Of a DNA stretch of 64,000 nt, positions 8,897-17,945 are shown piece after piece. Position 1 is the first letter of the stretch, and the number at the start of each line of letters is the position of its first letter. A program made the position numbers and the translations under genes. Under the pieces are notes generated by a model. That model did not search any database and was not told where the DNA came from. It was given only the letters and a program-made list of their open reading frames with translations. Origin of the DNA: Anaerolineae bacterium (GTDB lineage Bacteria; Chloroflexota; Anaerolineae; Promineifilales; Promineifilaceae); assembly GCA_030425205.1 (NCBI GenBank), contig JAUIAP010000023.1, positions 1 to 64,000 on the forward strand, written 5' to 3'.

Positions 8897-8961
8897 GTCG
8901 CGGATTGCGCGGATTGGCGCGGATTGAAGAATAATCAGCGGTAATCCGCGCAATCCGCGAC
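8897..8961. repeat. Hairpin built from tandem CGCGGATTG words
   Basis: The left arm (8897-8915) and right arm (8943-8961) form a perfect 19-bp stem. Each arm is a tandem repeat of the word CGCGGATTG or its complement, and a third word copy lies in the loop. Hairpins of the same style but with different words occur at 39389-39425, 58091-58135 and 59644-59688. Confidence 0.75.
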
Positions 8962-8977
8962 CTTCCTAGATACGCTT

Positions 8978-10162
8978 ATGTCACTAACTGAACTTCGTAA
9001 TGCAGTCGAATTAGAACTCACCGAGCGCATTTTGCCGTTTCACATTCAGCACATTGTCGATGCAGAGCGCGGCGGCTTTTATGGCAGCATCAGCAACAAT
9101 TTGAGCGTTGATTACGACGCACCAAAAGGAGCTGTGCAGTGTGCGCGACTGCTTTGGACGTATGCGCGTGCGTATCGTCTCTTTGCAGATGATGACTATC
9201 TCATCATGGCAAAACGAGCCTTCACGTATCTGCTCGACTGCTTTTGGGATGCTGAATATGGCGGTCTGTTTTGGTCGGTTACACCAACGGGCGAGCCGCA
9301 CGACACGCGCAAGCTAACCTACGCGCAGGCGTTTGGCATCTATGGGCTGTCTGAATTCTTTCGCGCAACCCAAGAATATGCAGCGTTGACAAAGGCGATT
9401 CGGCTGTTTCATCTATTGGAGAGTCGTCAGTTCACGCAGGGGTATGTCGAGGGGACGCTGCGCAATTGGGAGATCGACCCCACGTCGGCCGTCGATACTG
9501 TCTCGATGCCTGTTGCCATGAGCATGAACACCCATCTGCATATTCTGGAAGCGTATGCCAACCTGTTGTTGGCGTGGCCTGACAGTGTTGTGCGAACGCG
9601 GCTTCATCGGCTGATTGTGATAATGAATGAGCGTGTCTATGACGCAAAGACAGGCCATTTGCAGCTACACTTTGATGCAGATTGGCGATCTTTGAGTGGC
9701 CACTTCTCGTATGGACATGATATTGAGGCGAGCTGGCTGATGTGGGAATCGGCCGAAATTCTCAACGACCCCGACCTCTGCGCCACCATCCGCCCCACCG
9801 TGCTGCGTCTCGCCGAGGTGACGCTGGCAGAAGGGATCGACAGCGATGGCGGGGTTCTCGATGAAGGGGATGCGTCGGGCATTATCAGTCGTGAAAAACA
9901 TTGGTGGCCGCAAGCGGAAGCCCTCGTCGGCTTTCTCAATGCGTACCAGATGACGGGGGATGCGCGGTATGTGGGGGTAATCGGCCGAATTTGGACATTC
10001 ATCCAATCCCACATCATCGACCCCGAACATGGCGAATGGATTTGGGGCATCGACGCAGCGGGCGACCCCTTACCCAAAGAAAAGGCAGGCATGTGGAAGA
10101 CCCCCTACCACAACGGTCGCGCCTGCTTTGAACTCCTCGAACGACTCTCAAAAATCAGATAA
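8978..10162 (+). CDS. Cellobiose/mannobiose 2-epimerase (AGE superfamily)
   Basis: This 394-residue (alpha/alpha)6-barrel protein of the N-acylglucosamine 2-epimerase superfamily matches cellobiose 2-epimerases in length and motifs (RGGFYGSIS, ARLLWTYARAYR, GHDIEASWL, KTPYHNGRACFE). His188, His247 and His378 sit where the essential histidines of Ruminococcus albus cellobiose 2-epimerase lie. The reaction converts the reducing-end sugar at C2, for example beta-mannobiose to mannosylglucose. That product is what a GH130 phosphorylase in the same operon would consume. It is cytoplasmic. It lies 208 bases after the permease, separated by the glycosidase remnant and the hairpin repeat. Confidence 0.9.
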   Translation: MSLTELRNAVELELTERILPFHIQHIVDAERGGFYGSISNNLSVDYDAPKGAVQCARLLWTYARAYRLFADDDYLIMAKRAFTYLLDCFWDAEYGGLFWSVTPTGEPHDTRKLTYAQAFGIYGLSEFFRATQEYAALTKAIRLFHLLESRQFTQGYVEGTLRNWEIDPTSAVDTVSMPVAMSMNTHLHILEAYANLLLAWPDSVVRTRLHRLIVIMNERVYDAKTGHLQLHFDADWRSLSGHFSYGHDIEASWLMWESAEILNDPDLCATIRPTVLRLAEVTLAEGIDSDGGVLDEGDASGIISREKHWWPQAEALVGFLNAYQMTGDARYVGVIGRIWTFIQSHIIDPEHGEWIWGIDAAGDPLPKEKAGMWKTPYHNGRACFELLERLSKIR

Positions 10163-10218
10163 ACAAACACATTAACCAACCTAGCTATCGGTCGCAATCG
10201 ACAGCTTAGAGCACACCA

Positions 10219-11229
10219 ATGCCACATTACGGATTTAATTTTCAATGGATGTTCTGGAAAGATAAAGGGGATCAGCTGCCAAAATCGGCCGATCTTCGCG
10301 CTCTCGACTTTATGGCGGAAATGGGATTCAACTTTGCGCGAATCCCGACCAGCTACTGGTTTTGGGTCGATGCGTTCAATTATTACAACCCTAAAGAAGC
10401 AGTTCTGAGCGTTATCGACGGCTACCTCGCCGCCTGTCAGCAGCGCGGGCTGCACATGAGCCTCAACCTGCATCGCGCCCCCGGCTACTGTATCAACGGC
10501 AACGCCCTTGAGAAACACAATTTGTGGCTCGACCGCGCGGCGCAAGATGCATTTGTCTGGACGTGGGAGATGTTCGCCCGTCGCTATGCGGGTGTGTCAA
10601 ACGCTGATTTAAGCTTTGACCTCGTCAACGAACCTCCAGCGGTTGGACAGTACGGCATGACCCGCACCAACCACGCCGCTCTCATCCGCCGCGCGGTTGC
10701 CGCCATCCGCGCCATTCATCCAGAGCGCGACATCGTGATCGATGGTCTTGATGGTGGACACCTCGCCATGCCCGAACTCGCCGATTTGGGTGTGATTCAC
10801 AGCGGACGTGGCTACCAGCCTCAAAACATCTCCCACTATCTCGCCGAATGGTGGGACGAGTGGGAAGGGCAGCCGTTTCCCGTCTATCCAAACACGCAAT
10901 TCAAGGGCAAACGCTGGGATCGCCAAACGCTCTATGACTTCTATCAGCCGTGGCGCGACGTGGAGGCGGCAGGCGCAAGAATTCATATGGGCGAGTTTGG
11001 CTGCTACAACAAAACACCCAATGACGTTGCATTGCGCTGGTTCGCCGATCTGTTAAGCGTCTGGCAGGCGTGCGGATGGGGGTACGGTTTGTGGGAATTT
11101 GCAGGCCCGTTTGGCATTGTCGAACACGGTCGAGAGGGTGCGAAATATGAGCTGTTGCATGGGTATCAGGTAGATCGGGAACTGCTCGATTTGCTTTTAG
11201 CGCATCGAATTTCAGAGGAATCCCCATGA
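10219..11229 (+). CDS. GH5-like (cellulase-superfamily) glycoside hydrolase, cytoplasmic
   Basis: This 336-residue TIM-barrel glycosidase resembles GH5. The acid/base is probably Glu138 in FDLVNEP, and the nucleophile Glu259 in IHMGEFGCY. Other clan GH-A landmarks are GFNFARIPTSYWFW near the N-terminus and the early barrel strand SLNLHRAPGY. There is no signal peptide, so it should act on imported oligosaccharides such as manno- or gluco-oligosaccharides. Its stop overlaps an ATG (ATGA at 11226) belonging to a decayed gene, so it once sat in a tight operon. The substrate is inferred from the neighbouring epimerase and phosphorylase. Confidence 0.85.
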   Translation: MPHYGFNFQWMFWKDKGDQLPKSADLRALDFMAEMGFNFARIPTSYWFWVDAFNYYNPKEAVLSVIDGYLAACQQRGLHMSLNLHRAPGYCINGNALEKHNLWLDRAAQDAFVWTWEMFARRYAGVSNADLSFDLVNEPPAVGQYGMTRTNHAALIRRAVAAIRAIHPERDIVIDGLDGGHLAMPELADLGVIHSGRGYQPQNISHYLAEWWDEWEGQPFPVYPNTQFKGKRWDRQTLYDFYQPWRDVEAAGARIHMGEFGCYNKTPNDVALRWFADLLSVWQACGWGYGLWEFAGPFGIVEHGREGAKYELLHGYQVDRELLDLLLAHRISEESP

Positions 11230-11523
11230 CAAGAAACGTGCAATGCGGCCTATTCAGCTACAGCTATCACCTCTCGTTATGTTCAATGTCTTAGGGACAC
11301 GATGTTGCAATTAGGTGTTTCGTTTAACTTAGAAGACCTATCACCGAACGATTGGGCGGCACGCTTGCAGCGGCTGGGCGTGCAGTTTACCAACTGGCCG
11401 TTGCCAACCGTTGACGTTTTAGAGGATACGATTGCCGTCAAATGCGGCGTACATAGCTGGAATGGCGCACATTCGCCATGTCGCGCACAAACTAGCAATC
11501 CCCATGCAGGGCTAACCACATGA
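11226..11523 (+). pseudogene. Decayed sugar isomerase/epimerase-like gene
   Basis: An ATG overlapping the GH5 stop opens a frame that begins MTRNVQCGLFSYSYHLSL, the usual look of an N-terminus of a xylose-isomerase-like TIM-barrel protein, but it stops after 22 residues (11294). A second frame, 11302-11523, encodes 73 residues (MLQLGVSFNLEDLSPNDWAA at its start) and ends overlapping the sulfatase ATG. The ATGA overlaps at both ends suggest an operon gene that lost its centre by deletion and frameshift. The identity is tentative. Confidence 0.35.
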
Positions 11524-12908
11524 CACACCCCAATATTCTTCTGATCTACACCGACCAACAACGCTGGGACGCGCTGGGCGCAAGCGGCAATCCCCATATT
11601 CACACCCCCAATCTCGACAAGCTGGCGGCTGACGGAACAAATTTTGATCACTGTTTTGTCCAGAACCCGCTTTGTATGCCCAGTCGCGCCAGCTTTTTGA
11701 CAGGGCAATATCCGAGCACGTTGGGGATCACGGAGATGGGCGTGCCTGTTCCAGAAGACGCGGTGACATGGGGGACGATTTTCGGCCGAACGCACCACAC
11801 CGCCTACTTTGGCAAGCTACATTTTCAACCCCATGCCAACCGCGACCACCGCGAGCTGCACCCCACCTATGGATTTGACGAACTGTGCATCAGCGATGAA
11901 CCCGGTGTTTACGAGGATGCGTATCGCGCATGGGTGCGCCGCCATGCCCCAGAACAGCTTGCGCATTTGAGTGTCGGCTTGCCCCCCGCAACGGTGACGT
12001 GGCAGCAGACAATGGGTATAAACGATGGCGTACAGCACCCTAGCCCCGAGCCACGCGACGACTTTACGGGCGCAATCCCATTTACAGGCGATGAACGCTA
12101 TACCCACAGCGCGTTTGTCGCCGCGCAAACGACTCAGTTTTTAACACGCCAAACAGGACAACAGCCCTTTTTCTGTGTCGCCAGCTTCTATTCGCCACAC
12201 GCGCCATGGGTCGTTCCGCAACGCTTTCTTGACCTATACGACCGTGCGAGCTTGCCCCTGCCGACATTTTCGCCAGCCGAAGAGAGCCAACGCCAACAGC
12301 TTGGCTGGATCGACGACTATCTGCGCGAGGCAAAGCACGGCTATTACGCGATGGTCAGCGAGGTCGATTGGTATGTCGGGGAAATTGTGCGAACGCTGCA
12401 AAAGACGGGGCAGTATGACAATACCGTGATCGTCTTTACCAGCGATCATGGTGAATGGTTGGGGGACGGCGTGCGCTTTGGCAAAGGATATCCAGGAGAT
12501 GACGCGGTGACGCGCGTGCCGTTGATTGTGCGACTGCCAACAGGTGAGCGCGGATTGTGTTATTCAGAGATTGTCGAGGCAGTCGACGTGTTGCCCACGC
12601 TGCTCGATGCGTGTGGATTGCAGTCACCGCCTCATTTACAGGGACGCAGCTTTTTTGATGTGCTGATCGGCCGAAAACACCCCCCACGCACCTCCGCACT
12701 CGTTGAATTTGCAGGCTGGAAAAGCCTTCGCACGCCCAACCATCGTTATTTGATCGATGCGGAGGGGCAGGAGTGGTTGTGGGATCAGAGCGAGGGGGAG
12801 ATTTCGGCCGAAATCTCCGACCCCGCCCTGCTACGCCAGCACGCTCATCTGCTCTTGCAGCGACTAATCGCGCAAGAAAGCCGCCTTAAACGGAGCTGGG
12901 TGTACTGA
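11520..12908 (+). CDS. Sulfatase (alkaline phosphatase superfamily)
   Basis: This 462-residue type I sulfatase begins NILLIYTDQQRWD, which supplies the first metal-binding Asp pair. The signature LCMPSRASFLTG contains Cys52 in the C-x-P-S-R context, the residue converted to formylglycine by an anaerobic-type or FGE maturase. Later metal ligands are in VFTSDHGEWLGD. There is no signal peptide, so the predicted location is cytoplasmic, implying desulfation of imported sulfated sugars. Choline-sulfatase or phosphonate hydrolase activity is an alternative within this superfamily. It ends the glycan operon; no maturase gene is in the window. A 22-bp copy of the iterated palindrome lies at 12797-12818. 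Confidence 0.88.
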   Translation: MTHPNILLIYTDQQRWDALGASGNPHIHTPNLDKLAADGTNFDHCFVQNPLCMPSRASFLTGQYPSTLGITEMGVPVPEDAVTWGTIFGRTHHTAYFGKLHFQPHANRDHRELHPTYGFDELCISDEPGVYEDAYRAWVRRHAPEQLAHLSVGLPPATVTWQQTMGINDGVQHPSPEPRDDFTGAIPFTGDERYTHSAFVAAQTTQFLTRQTGQQPFFCVASFYSPHAPWVVPQRFLDLYDRASLPLPTFSPAEESQRQQLGWIDDYLREAKHGYYAMVSEVDWYVGEIVRTLQKTGQYDNTVIVFTSDHGEWLGDGVRFGKGYPGDDAVTRVPLIVRLPTGERGLCYSEIVEAVDVLPTLLDACGLQSPPHLQGRSFFDVLIGRKHPPRTSALVEFAGWKSLRTPNHRYLIDAEGQEWLWDQSEGEISAEISDPALLRQHAHLLLQRLIAQESRLKRSWVY

Positions 12909-12964
12909 GTTCCAATCGGCTGGCTTGATCCCCTACTGCAAGCCGTCCATCCAACGGTAACAGA

Positions 12965-13354
12965 TCACGCATCAACCCACTTCCATGCGTTCCAAATGAT
13001 GAACAGAAGAAAAATAGTTTCAACCGTCGCAACAAACAGATAGTGCGGATAGGTTGAACCGCCGCCCCAAATGCCGCCAATCGTGATGAGTCCGATGATG
13101 ATATTCGCCCAGCGGTTGGCCTTATACGGCAACACCCGTGCAAAAAATATCATCAGGGTCGAAATCTCAACGAGAATTGCACCGCCCAGCATCAACAGAG
13201 GAATCGGCGTATCGCCAGCTACACGCGCAACTTCGTCCGTTGCACCCGGAATGTAAAGCGAAAGAATGTCCGCCTTCAGCATATTGATCAGCACCACAAT
13301 CCACAGCGTGGAAAGCAGTGCTCTCTTGTCCATCGTTTTAATATAGGTATTCAT
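12965..13354 (-). CDS. DUF6326-like membrane protein
   Basis: This small membrane protein of 129 residues has about four transmembrane helices. The segment LKADILSLYIPGATDEVARV before the second helix is typical of what I recall as DUF6326. The function is unknown. I use ATG 13354, because the longer frame begins with a GTG at 13378 and adds only eight non-hydrophobic residues. It stands alone between the sulfatase (convergent) and the LuxR regulator (same strand, upstream). Confidence 0.7.
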   Translation of the reverse strand: MNTYIKTMDKRALLSTLWIVVLINMLKADILSLYIPGATDEVARVAGDTPIPLLMLGGAILVEISTLMIFFARVLPYKANRWANIIIGLITIGGIWGGGSTYPHYLFVATVETIFLLFIIWNAWKWVDA

Positions 13355-13414
13355 CCGAACAGTATGGTGCAAACGCACGCGGCTGTATAGACACGTTGGT
13401 GTTGTTTTGGGGTG

Positions 13415-15649
13415 TTAGAGGAGACCTAGTTCACGCGCACGCGCAACCGCTTCGGTACGGCGGCGCACATCGAGCTTGGCATAGATGCGGCGGTTATGCC
13501 CTTTGACCGTATCGAGTGCGAGGAAGAGGCGTTCCCCGATTTCACGGTTGGAGAGACCTTGCGCGACGAGGCGGATCACGTCGATTTCACGCGCACTGAG
13601 CGGTGAGTCAACGCTGGGAAGTGGGAGCTTGTGCCGGTTGGCAAGCTGCGTGGCGGCAACGATATCGCCGCATTCATGTAGGAGGTCAATTTTGGCTTGA
13701 TAGATTGCAGGCAGAATGTGGGCAAAGTGATGTGTGGTGGCGAAGATTTCGGCCGATTCCAGCCACCCCATCGCCCGTTCATCTTCCCCCGCCAATTGAG
13801 ACAGCCGCGCCAGCACCATGCCGCACTCCGCATAGGTCGGCAGGTTCTTCATCTCCTGCGCCAGTCGCATCGCCTCAGTCGCGCACTGTTGCGCTTGCAC
13901 AAGTTCACTTTGTGCGAGATGCATGCGCGCCAATCCGATAAACGCCTCACACGCGAGCGGTGCGGGTGGGCGACCCGCCAGTTGAATCGCTTCGTGAAAG
14001 CGTTCGGCCGCTTGCGTCCAGCGTCCCTGCGCTTCCAGCACGCTGCCCAATCCGATGGTAGACGCAATGTTGATGATGTAATGACCAATCCCCTCGGCTT
14101 GCCGCTTGGCGGTGTGCAGCAACGCGGTCGCATTTGCATACTCACCGCGCATCAGATGTGCCAATCCGAGCGTCCAAAAAGTTGCGGTGCGGACAGGAAA
14201 GTTGTCGGGATGTAGGTGAGTGAGGGCGCGTTGGGATTGGGCGAAAACCGTTTCAGCATCACGCATTGGCACAGCGAGCGTGGCGCGAATCGTCGCCAGA
14301 TGACCGATTAAGTCGTGGGTGTTGGTGTGTTGGAGGGCATTTTCGGCCGAATTGATCACGCTCGCAACCTCAGCATGTCGCCCCGCAAAAACCAAGGCCG
14401 ACGCATAGATAATCCAGAGCGTTGGACGGTGATCTAGCTCAGACGGTTCCAATGCGTTGAGCCAGTTGAGCGTTGGTCTGACTGCGCCGCGAAAGAGCAG
14501 CGGCATCCCGTTTCCCTCAGCCAGCCGCGCGGCTAAATCGATGTCACCCGCCGCGACCGCCTGTTCAAACGCCGCGATTTCATCGCCATGTTGCTCAAAC
14601 CACGCGCTTGCCCGTCGATGCAGGGTCGCCACATCCGCACCACTCCGTGCCAAACGCTGCCGCAGCAGATCGGCAAACAGATGATGATAGCGATACCAGC
14701 GGCGTTCCTCATCGAGCGGGATGATAAAGAGGTTGGTCTGTTCGAGTTGTTCGAGGGTCGCCTGTCCCCCCATCGTTTGCAGCAGCGCATCGCAGAGGTC
14801 GCCACACAATCTGTCCAGCAGGGACGTTTGCAGCAGAAAGGTTTGCATAGCGGCGGATTGCTGCTCAAGCACCTCTGTCAGCAGATAGTCCAGCACAAAG
14901 TGGTGACTTCCGCTAAAGGCGGCGATTTGTTGGGATGGCTCAGCGCGACCTTGCAACGAGAGTGCGGCAAGCTGCAACCCCGCCGCCCACCCCTCTGTGC
15001 GCGTCTCTAACATGGCGACCAAATCGGCCGAAATCTGCACACCCATTGTCGTGAAAAATTCGGCCGATTCCGCCACGCTAAAGCGTAAATCGGCGGCTCG
15101 AATCTCGCTCATTGCCCCCTGCACGCGCAGTCGAGCCAGCGGCAAGGCAGGGTCTTCGCGGGTGATGATGACGAGATGCACGTTTGGCGGCAGATGCGCC
15201 AATAAAAACGTCAGCGCACCATTCACCTCTGGCGCGTCGATTAGATGATAGTCATCCAGCACAAGCAAAAACGGCTTTGCCCATTGCGTCATGGCGTTGA
15301 TCAACTCAGTTAGTAACAACGTCGCGGGTGGTGGTTGGGGTAGCTGCACGGCAGCAATGAGACCCTCAGAGAGATTCGCAACAACCGTCTGCACGGCCGC
15401 CATTAGGTAGGCGAGAAAGCGGTTGAGATCGCTCTCTGCACCATCGAGCGATAGCCATGCGACGTCGCGCCCACACGCTGCTGCCCAACTGCTGACGATG
15501 GTAGTCTTGCCATAGCCCGCCGCAGCAGAAACGAGCGTCAACTTGCGCGTGATGCCAGCCATCATGTGGGTGACTAGCTGGGATCGGCCGATAATGTTTT
15601 CGCGCGGGATGGGGACAAACAGCTTGGTTGCAAGAATAGGCGTGGGCAT
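13415..15649 (-). CDS. MalT-type LuxR transcriptional activator
   Basis: This 744-residue regulator has the MalT layout. An N-terminal ATPase carries the P-loop AAGYGKTT (residues 43-50), a Walker B-like LLVLDDYHLI and VHLVIITRED. A long helical TPR-like sensor region follows. The C-terminal LuxR helix-turn-helix starts LSAREIDVIRLVAQGLSN. Such STAND activators oligomerise on inducer plus ATP and activate sigma-70 promoters. It is somewhat shorter than E. coli MalT (about 900). The inducer is unknown. The neighbours are a DUF6326 gene and a sugar isomerase, neither an obvious target. Five TCGGCCGA copies lie within it. Confidence 0.92.
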   Translation of the reverse strand: MPTPILATKLFVPIPRENIIGRSQLVTHMMAGITRKLTLVSAAAGYGKTTIVSSWAAACGRDVAWLSLDGAESDLNRFLAYLMAAVQTVVANLSEGLIAAVQLPQPPPATLLLTELINAMTQWAKPFLLVLDDYHLIDAPEVNGALTFLLAHLPPNVHLVIITREDPALPLARLRVQGAMSEIRAADLRFSVAESAEFFTTMGVQISADLVAMLETRTEGWAAGLQLAALSLQGRAEPSQQIAAFSGSHHFVLDYLLTEVLEQQSAAMQTFLLQTSLLDRLCGDLCDALLQTMGGQATLEQLEQTNLFIIPLDEERRWYRYHHLFADLLRQRLARSGADVATLHRRASAWFEQHGDEIAAFEQAVAAGDIDLAARLAEGNGMPLLFRGAVRPTLNWLNALEPSELDHRPTLWIIYASALVFAGRHAEVASVINSAENALQHTNTHDLIGHLATIRATLAVPMRDAETVFAQSQRALTHLHPDNFPVRTATFWTLGLAHLMRGEYANATALLHTAKRQAEGIGHYIINIASTIGLGSVLEAQGRWTQAAERFHEAIQLAGRPPAPLACEAFIGLARMHLAQSELVQAQQCATEAMRLAQEMKNLPTYAECGMVLARLSQLAGEDERAMGWLESAEIFATTHHFAHILPAIYQAKIDLLHECGDIVAATQLANRHKLPLPSVDSPLSAREIDVIRLVAQGLSNREIGERLFLALDTVKGHNRRIYAKLDVRRRTEAVARARELGLL

Positions 15650-15723
15650 ATGGGATTACCGGTGTCGTTGAACTACCCTACGCTGGTGCGGTTGTTTAGT
15701 TGCAATGGTATACCTTCTCGTTT

Positions 15724-16551
15724 CTACCAAACAGTCTGAATCCAGCGTACAAATTGCGGGAAGATTTCCTCTGGCTCCGCCAAGTTTTGATGCCACCGCT
15801 TTTCATGTTCAAAAACGAGCCAGTCATCATATCCAGACTGTTTCAACAGTTGGATCGATTCATTAAGCGGCAGTTCTCCCGTTCCCGGCGCGACATAGTG
15901 CCACCCGTCTTTCATGGCCAAGGAAGAGTCTGGCTCATAAACCGCATCCTTGACATGGGTATAGCCAACTCTTTCACCAATCGCGTGCCAAGAGTCATTC
16001 GCCTTTTCTCGCCCGGCACGCCACGTGTGTCCCATATCCCACAGTGCGCCAAATGTGGGATCGGGAATGCTGTCGAGCAACAGCTTACAATGCTCCGCCT
16101 GCACCCAATTATCGTGCGTCTCGAACAACCATTTCAGGTCAGCCGCGCCATCCAGCTGGAGAATTTTCGTGATACAGTCACAGCCGAATTTCGCCAGTTC
16201 CGCACGCGAATAGCGTTCCAAATCGCCACCACCAAAAATGCGGACGTTGACCACATGGAAAGCGTTCGCCACCCCGATTGTGCGCCGTGCCTCTTCCAAG
16301 TTTTTCTCCAGCTGTTCAGGCACGCACGCCCATATACTTGAACTAATTCCGCTAATGACTAATTCGGCGTCTTGCAGTTTGCGGCGAGTTTCGGCCGAAT
16401 TCGTCGTAAACTCAGGCAACAACGTCACGTCAATTTCGTCCAAATAACCCCGTAGATCGATGCCGTCGAACCCATATTCACGCCCACGACGGCAAATCGT
16501 ATCCAAATCCCAAGTCGGGCAGCCAAGTGTCATAAAACTAATTCTCGGCAT
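15724..16551 (-). CDS. Sugar phosphate isomerase/epimerase (xylose-isomerase-like TIM barrel)
   Basis: This 275-residue AP endonuclease 2/xylose-isomerase-like barrel starts RISFMTLGCPTWDLDTICRR. Conserved acidic and histidine residues sit at barrel strand ends (LFETHDNW, LWDMGHTWR, THVKDA, LVFEHEKRW) and should bind a divalent metal. Members isomerise or epimerise sugars or act on inositol derivatives. Its ATG overlaps the stop of the upstream Gfo/Idh gene (TGATG), showing translational coupling, so the two likely act in one pathway. It is cytoplasmic, and the substrate is unknown. Confidence 0.88.
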   Translation of the reverse strand: MPRISFMTLGCPTWDLDTICRRGREYGFDGIDLRGYLDEIDVTLLPEFTTNSAETRRKLQDAELVISGISSSIWACVPEQLEKNLEEARRTIGVANAFHVVNVRIFGGGDLERYSRAELAKFGCDCITKILQLDGAADLKWLFETHDNWVQAEHCKLLLDSIPDPTFGALWDMGHTWRAGREKANDSWHAIGERVGYTHVKDAVYEPDSSLAMKDGWHYVAPGTGELPLNESIQLLKQSGYDDWLVFEHEKRWHQNLAEPEEIFPQFVRWIQTVW

Positions 16552-17717
16552 CAGAATGAACTCCCCACATCGTCAACGTCACGTATCACGACATTTTTCT
16601 TGAACTGTGAGCTTGCTTTTAATGCTTGCAGCTTGGCGGCATACGCTGCGCCATCCATTGGCAACGCAACGGGTTGCCCCAAAAATGATGACAACATAAT
16701 CGCGTTGCCCAACGTCAGCCCATTGATTCCCTCAACTGCTGGCGCTATCAATGCTTCACCCGTCAAAATCGCGTTGGCAAAATTCTCGATCACAAGTCGA
16801 TGCCCCGACTGTCCATGATGTTGGTGAGGCACGTCAATTTTCCAGTTCTCGACCTTTTCAAAGCCGCTCGTCGCATTTTCAATTTGCTCAAACGTCGAAA
16901 TCCGATTGCGGTAAAAGGTCAGGTTGCCGTTTTCAAAAATCAGCTTCCCCTTCTCGCCAACGATCTCAAGACGGTTGGTTCCGGGTGATTCAGCGGTGGA
17001 GGTAACGAGATGCCCAATCATGCCGTTTTCATATTCAAGATAAGCCGTCACTTCATCTTCAACCTCGATCTTGTGATATTTTCCGATGGCGGCGAATCCA
17101 ACCACCCGTTTCGGCATACCGACAAACCATTGGAATAGGTCAAGGTTGTGCGGACATTGATTCAGGAGAACGCCACCCCCTTCCCCTTCCCACGTGGCAC
17201 GCCAGCCGCCGTTGTCGTAGTAACTTTGCGTGCGGAACCAATCTGTGATGATCCATGTGGTACGCATCAGTTTTCCAAGTTCACCCTCGTCAATCAATGC
17301 TTTGATCTTCTTCCAAAAACCGTATGTTCGCTGTTGGAAAACGGCTGCGAATATGAGCTTTGGATACTGCGTCAATGCCGCTTCATAGGCGTTGAGCAGT
17401 TCGTGTGCCGCTTGAATGTGGACGGCAATCGGTTTTTCGACCAAAACGTGAATCCCGCGCTTGAACGCCGCCATAGCGATTTGTGGATGGTCATAATGCG
17501 GCGTGGCGATCACAATCGCATCAATGTCTGGTTGCTCGAGCAATTTTGTGTAGTCGCTAAATGCTGGAACATCGTAGCGGCTGGCAAAATCATCCGCACG
17601 AGTTGGGTCGGTGTCACATACCCCCACCAATTCGGTGTTGTCGAGGTCAACGATGTCGCGTGAATGTTGACTGCCCATCACGCCCACGCCGATTACGGCT
17701 ATCTTGATTTTTGACAT
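16551..17717 (-). CDS. Gfo/Idh/MocA family NAD(P)-dependent oxidoreductase
   Basis: This 388-residue dehydrogenase has the N-terminal Rossmann motif GVGVMG (residues 10-15). The EKP motif (Glu94-Lys95-Pro96) supplies the catalytic/cofactor lysine. The C-terminal alpha/beta domain continues GGWRATWEGEGGGVLLNQCP and HNLDLFQW, in which the His is normally part of the active site. AGGAAT precedes the start codon. It is coupled by a one-base overlap to the downstream isomerase. Such pairs are common in inositol, uronate and rare-sugar catabolism; the specific substrate is not readable here. Confidence 0.92.
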   Translation of the reverse strand: MSKIKIAVIGVGVMGSQHSRDIVDLDNTELVGVCDTDPTRADDFASRYDVPAFSDYTKLLEQPDIDAIVIATPHYDHPQIAMAAFKRGIHVLVEKPIAVHIQAAHELLNAYEAALTQYPKLIFAAVFQQRTYGFWKKIKALIDEGELGKLMRTTWIITDWFRTQSYYDNGGWRATWEGEGGGVLLNQCPHNLDLFQWFVGMPKRVVGFAAIGKYHKIEVEDEVTAYLEYENGMIGHLVTSTAESPGTNRLEIVGEKGKLIFENGNLTFYRNRISTFEQIENATSGFEKVENWKIDVPHQHHGQSGHRLVIENFANAILTGEALIAPAVEGINGLTLGNAIMLSSFLGQPVALPMDGAAYAAKLQALKASSQFKKNVVIRDVDDVGSSF

Positions 17718-17780
17718 ATTAATTCCTGATGCAATTGTATGGCACTGTCATTCCCGCTGCGCGGGAATCCAGTCCCAGAA

Positions 17781-17817
17781 AAAGAATGGATACCTGCCTT
17801 CACAGATATGACGGGGC
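17781..17817 (-). repeat. Intergenic REP-like element, copy 1
   Basis: Read on the minus strand, this is CCCGTCATATCTGTGAAGG followed by a CAGGTATCCATTCTTT end. Two further copies lie at 25193-25227 and 26453-26487. A separate GC hairpin (CCCGCTGCGCGGG) lies just before it at 17754-17766. Confidence 0.75.
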
Positions 17818-17914
17818 TTACTTTACGGTGCAACAAATGTGACCATGATTAAGTCCTGTCACGGCAAATCGAAGGTTTGTTTGGGTCATCTAAAGTTCCA
17901 AATGCGTCTGAGCA

Positions 17915-17940
17915 TGGTATGATTGGTACGAACTGGTATG
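17915..17940. promoter_or_regulatory. Direct TGGTA repeats before the GntR gene
   Basis: TGGTA occurs at 17915, 17924 and 17934, spaced 9 and 10 bases, immediately before the chosen GntR start codon. The last copy shares AACTGGTA with the perfect operator at 20280-20297. This suggests an autoregulatory binding site. Confidence 0.45.
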
Positions 17941-17945
17941 AACTC

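Noticed and set aside
13415..15649. Classical MalT as regulator of the amylase
   Set aside because: The layout is MalT-like, but the amylase lies 11 kb away and no shared binding sites were seen, so the link is not supported.
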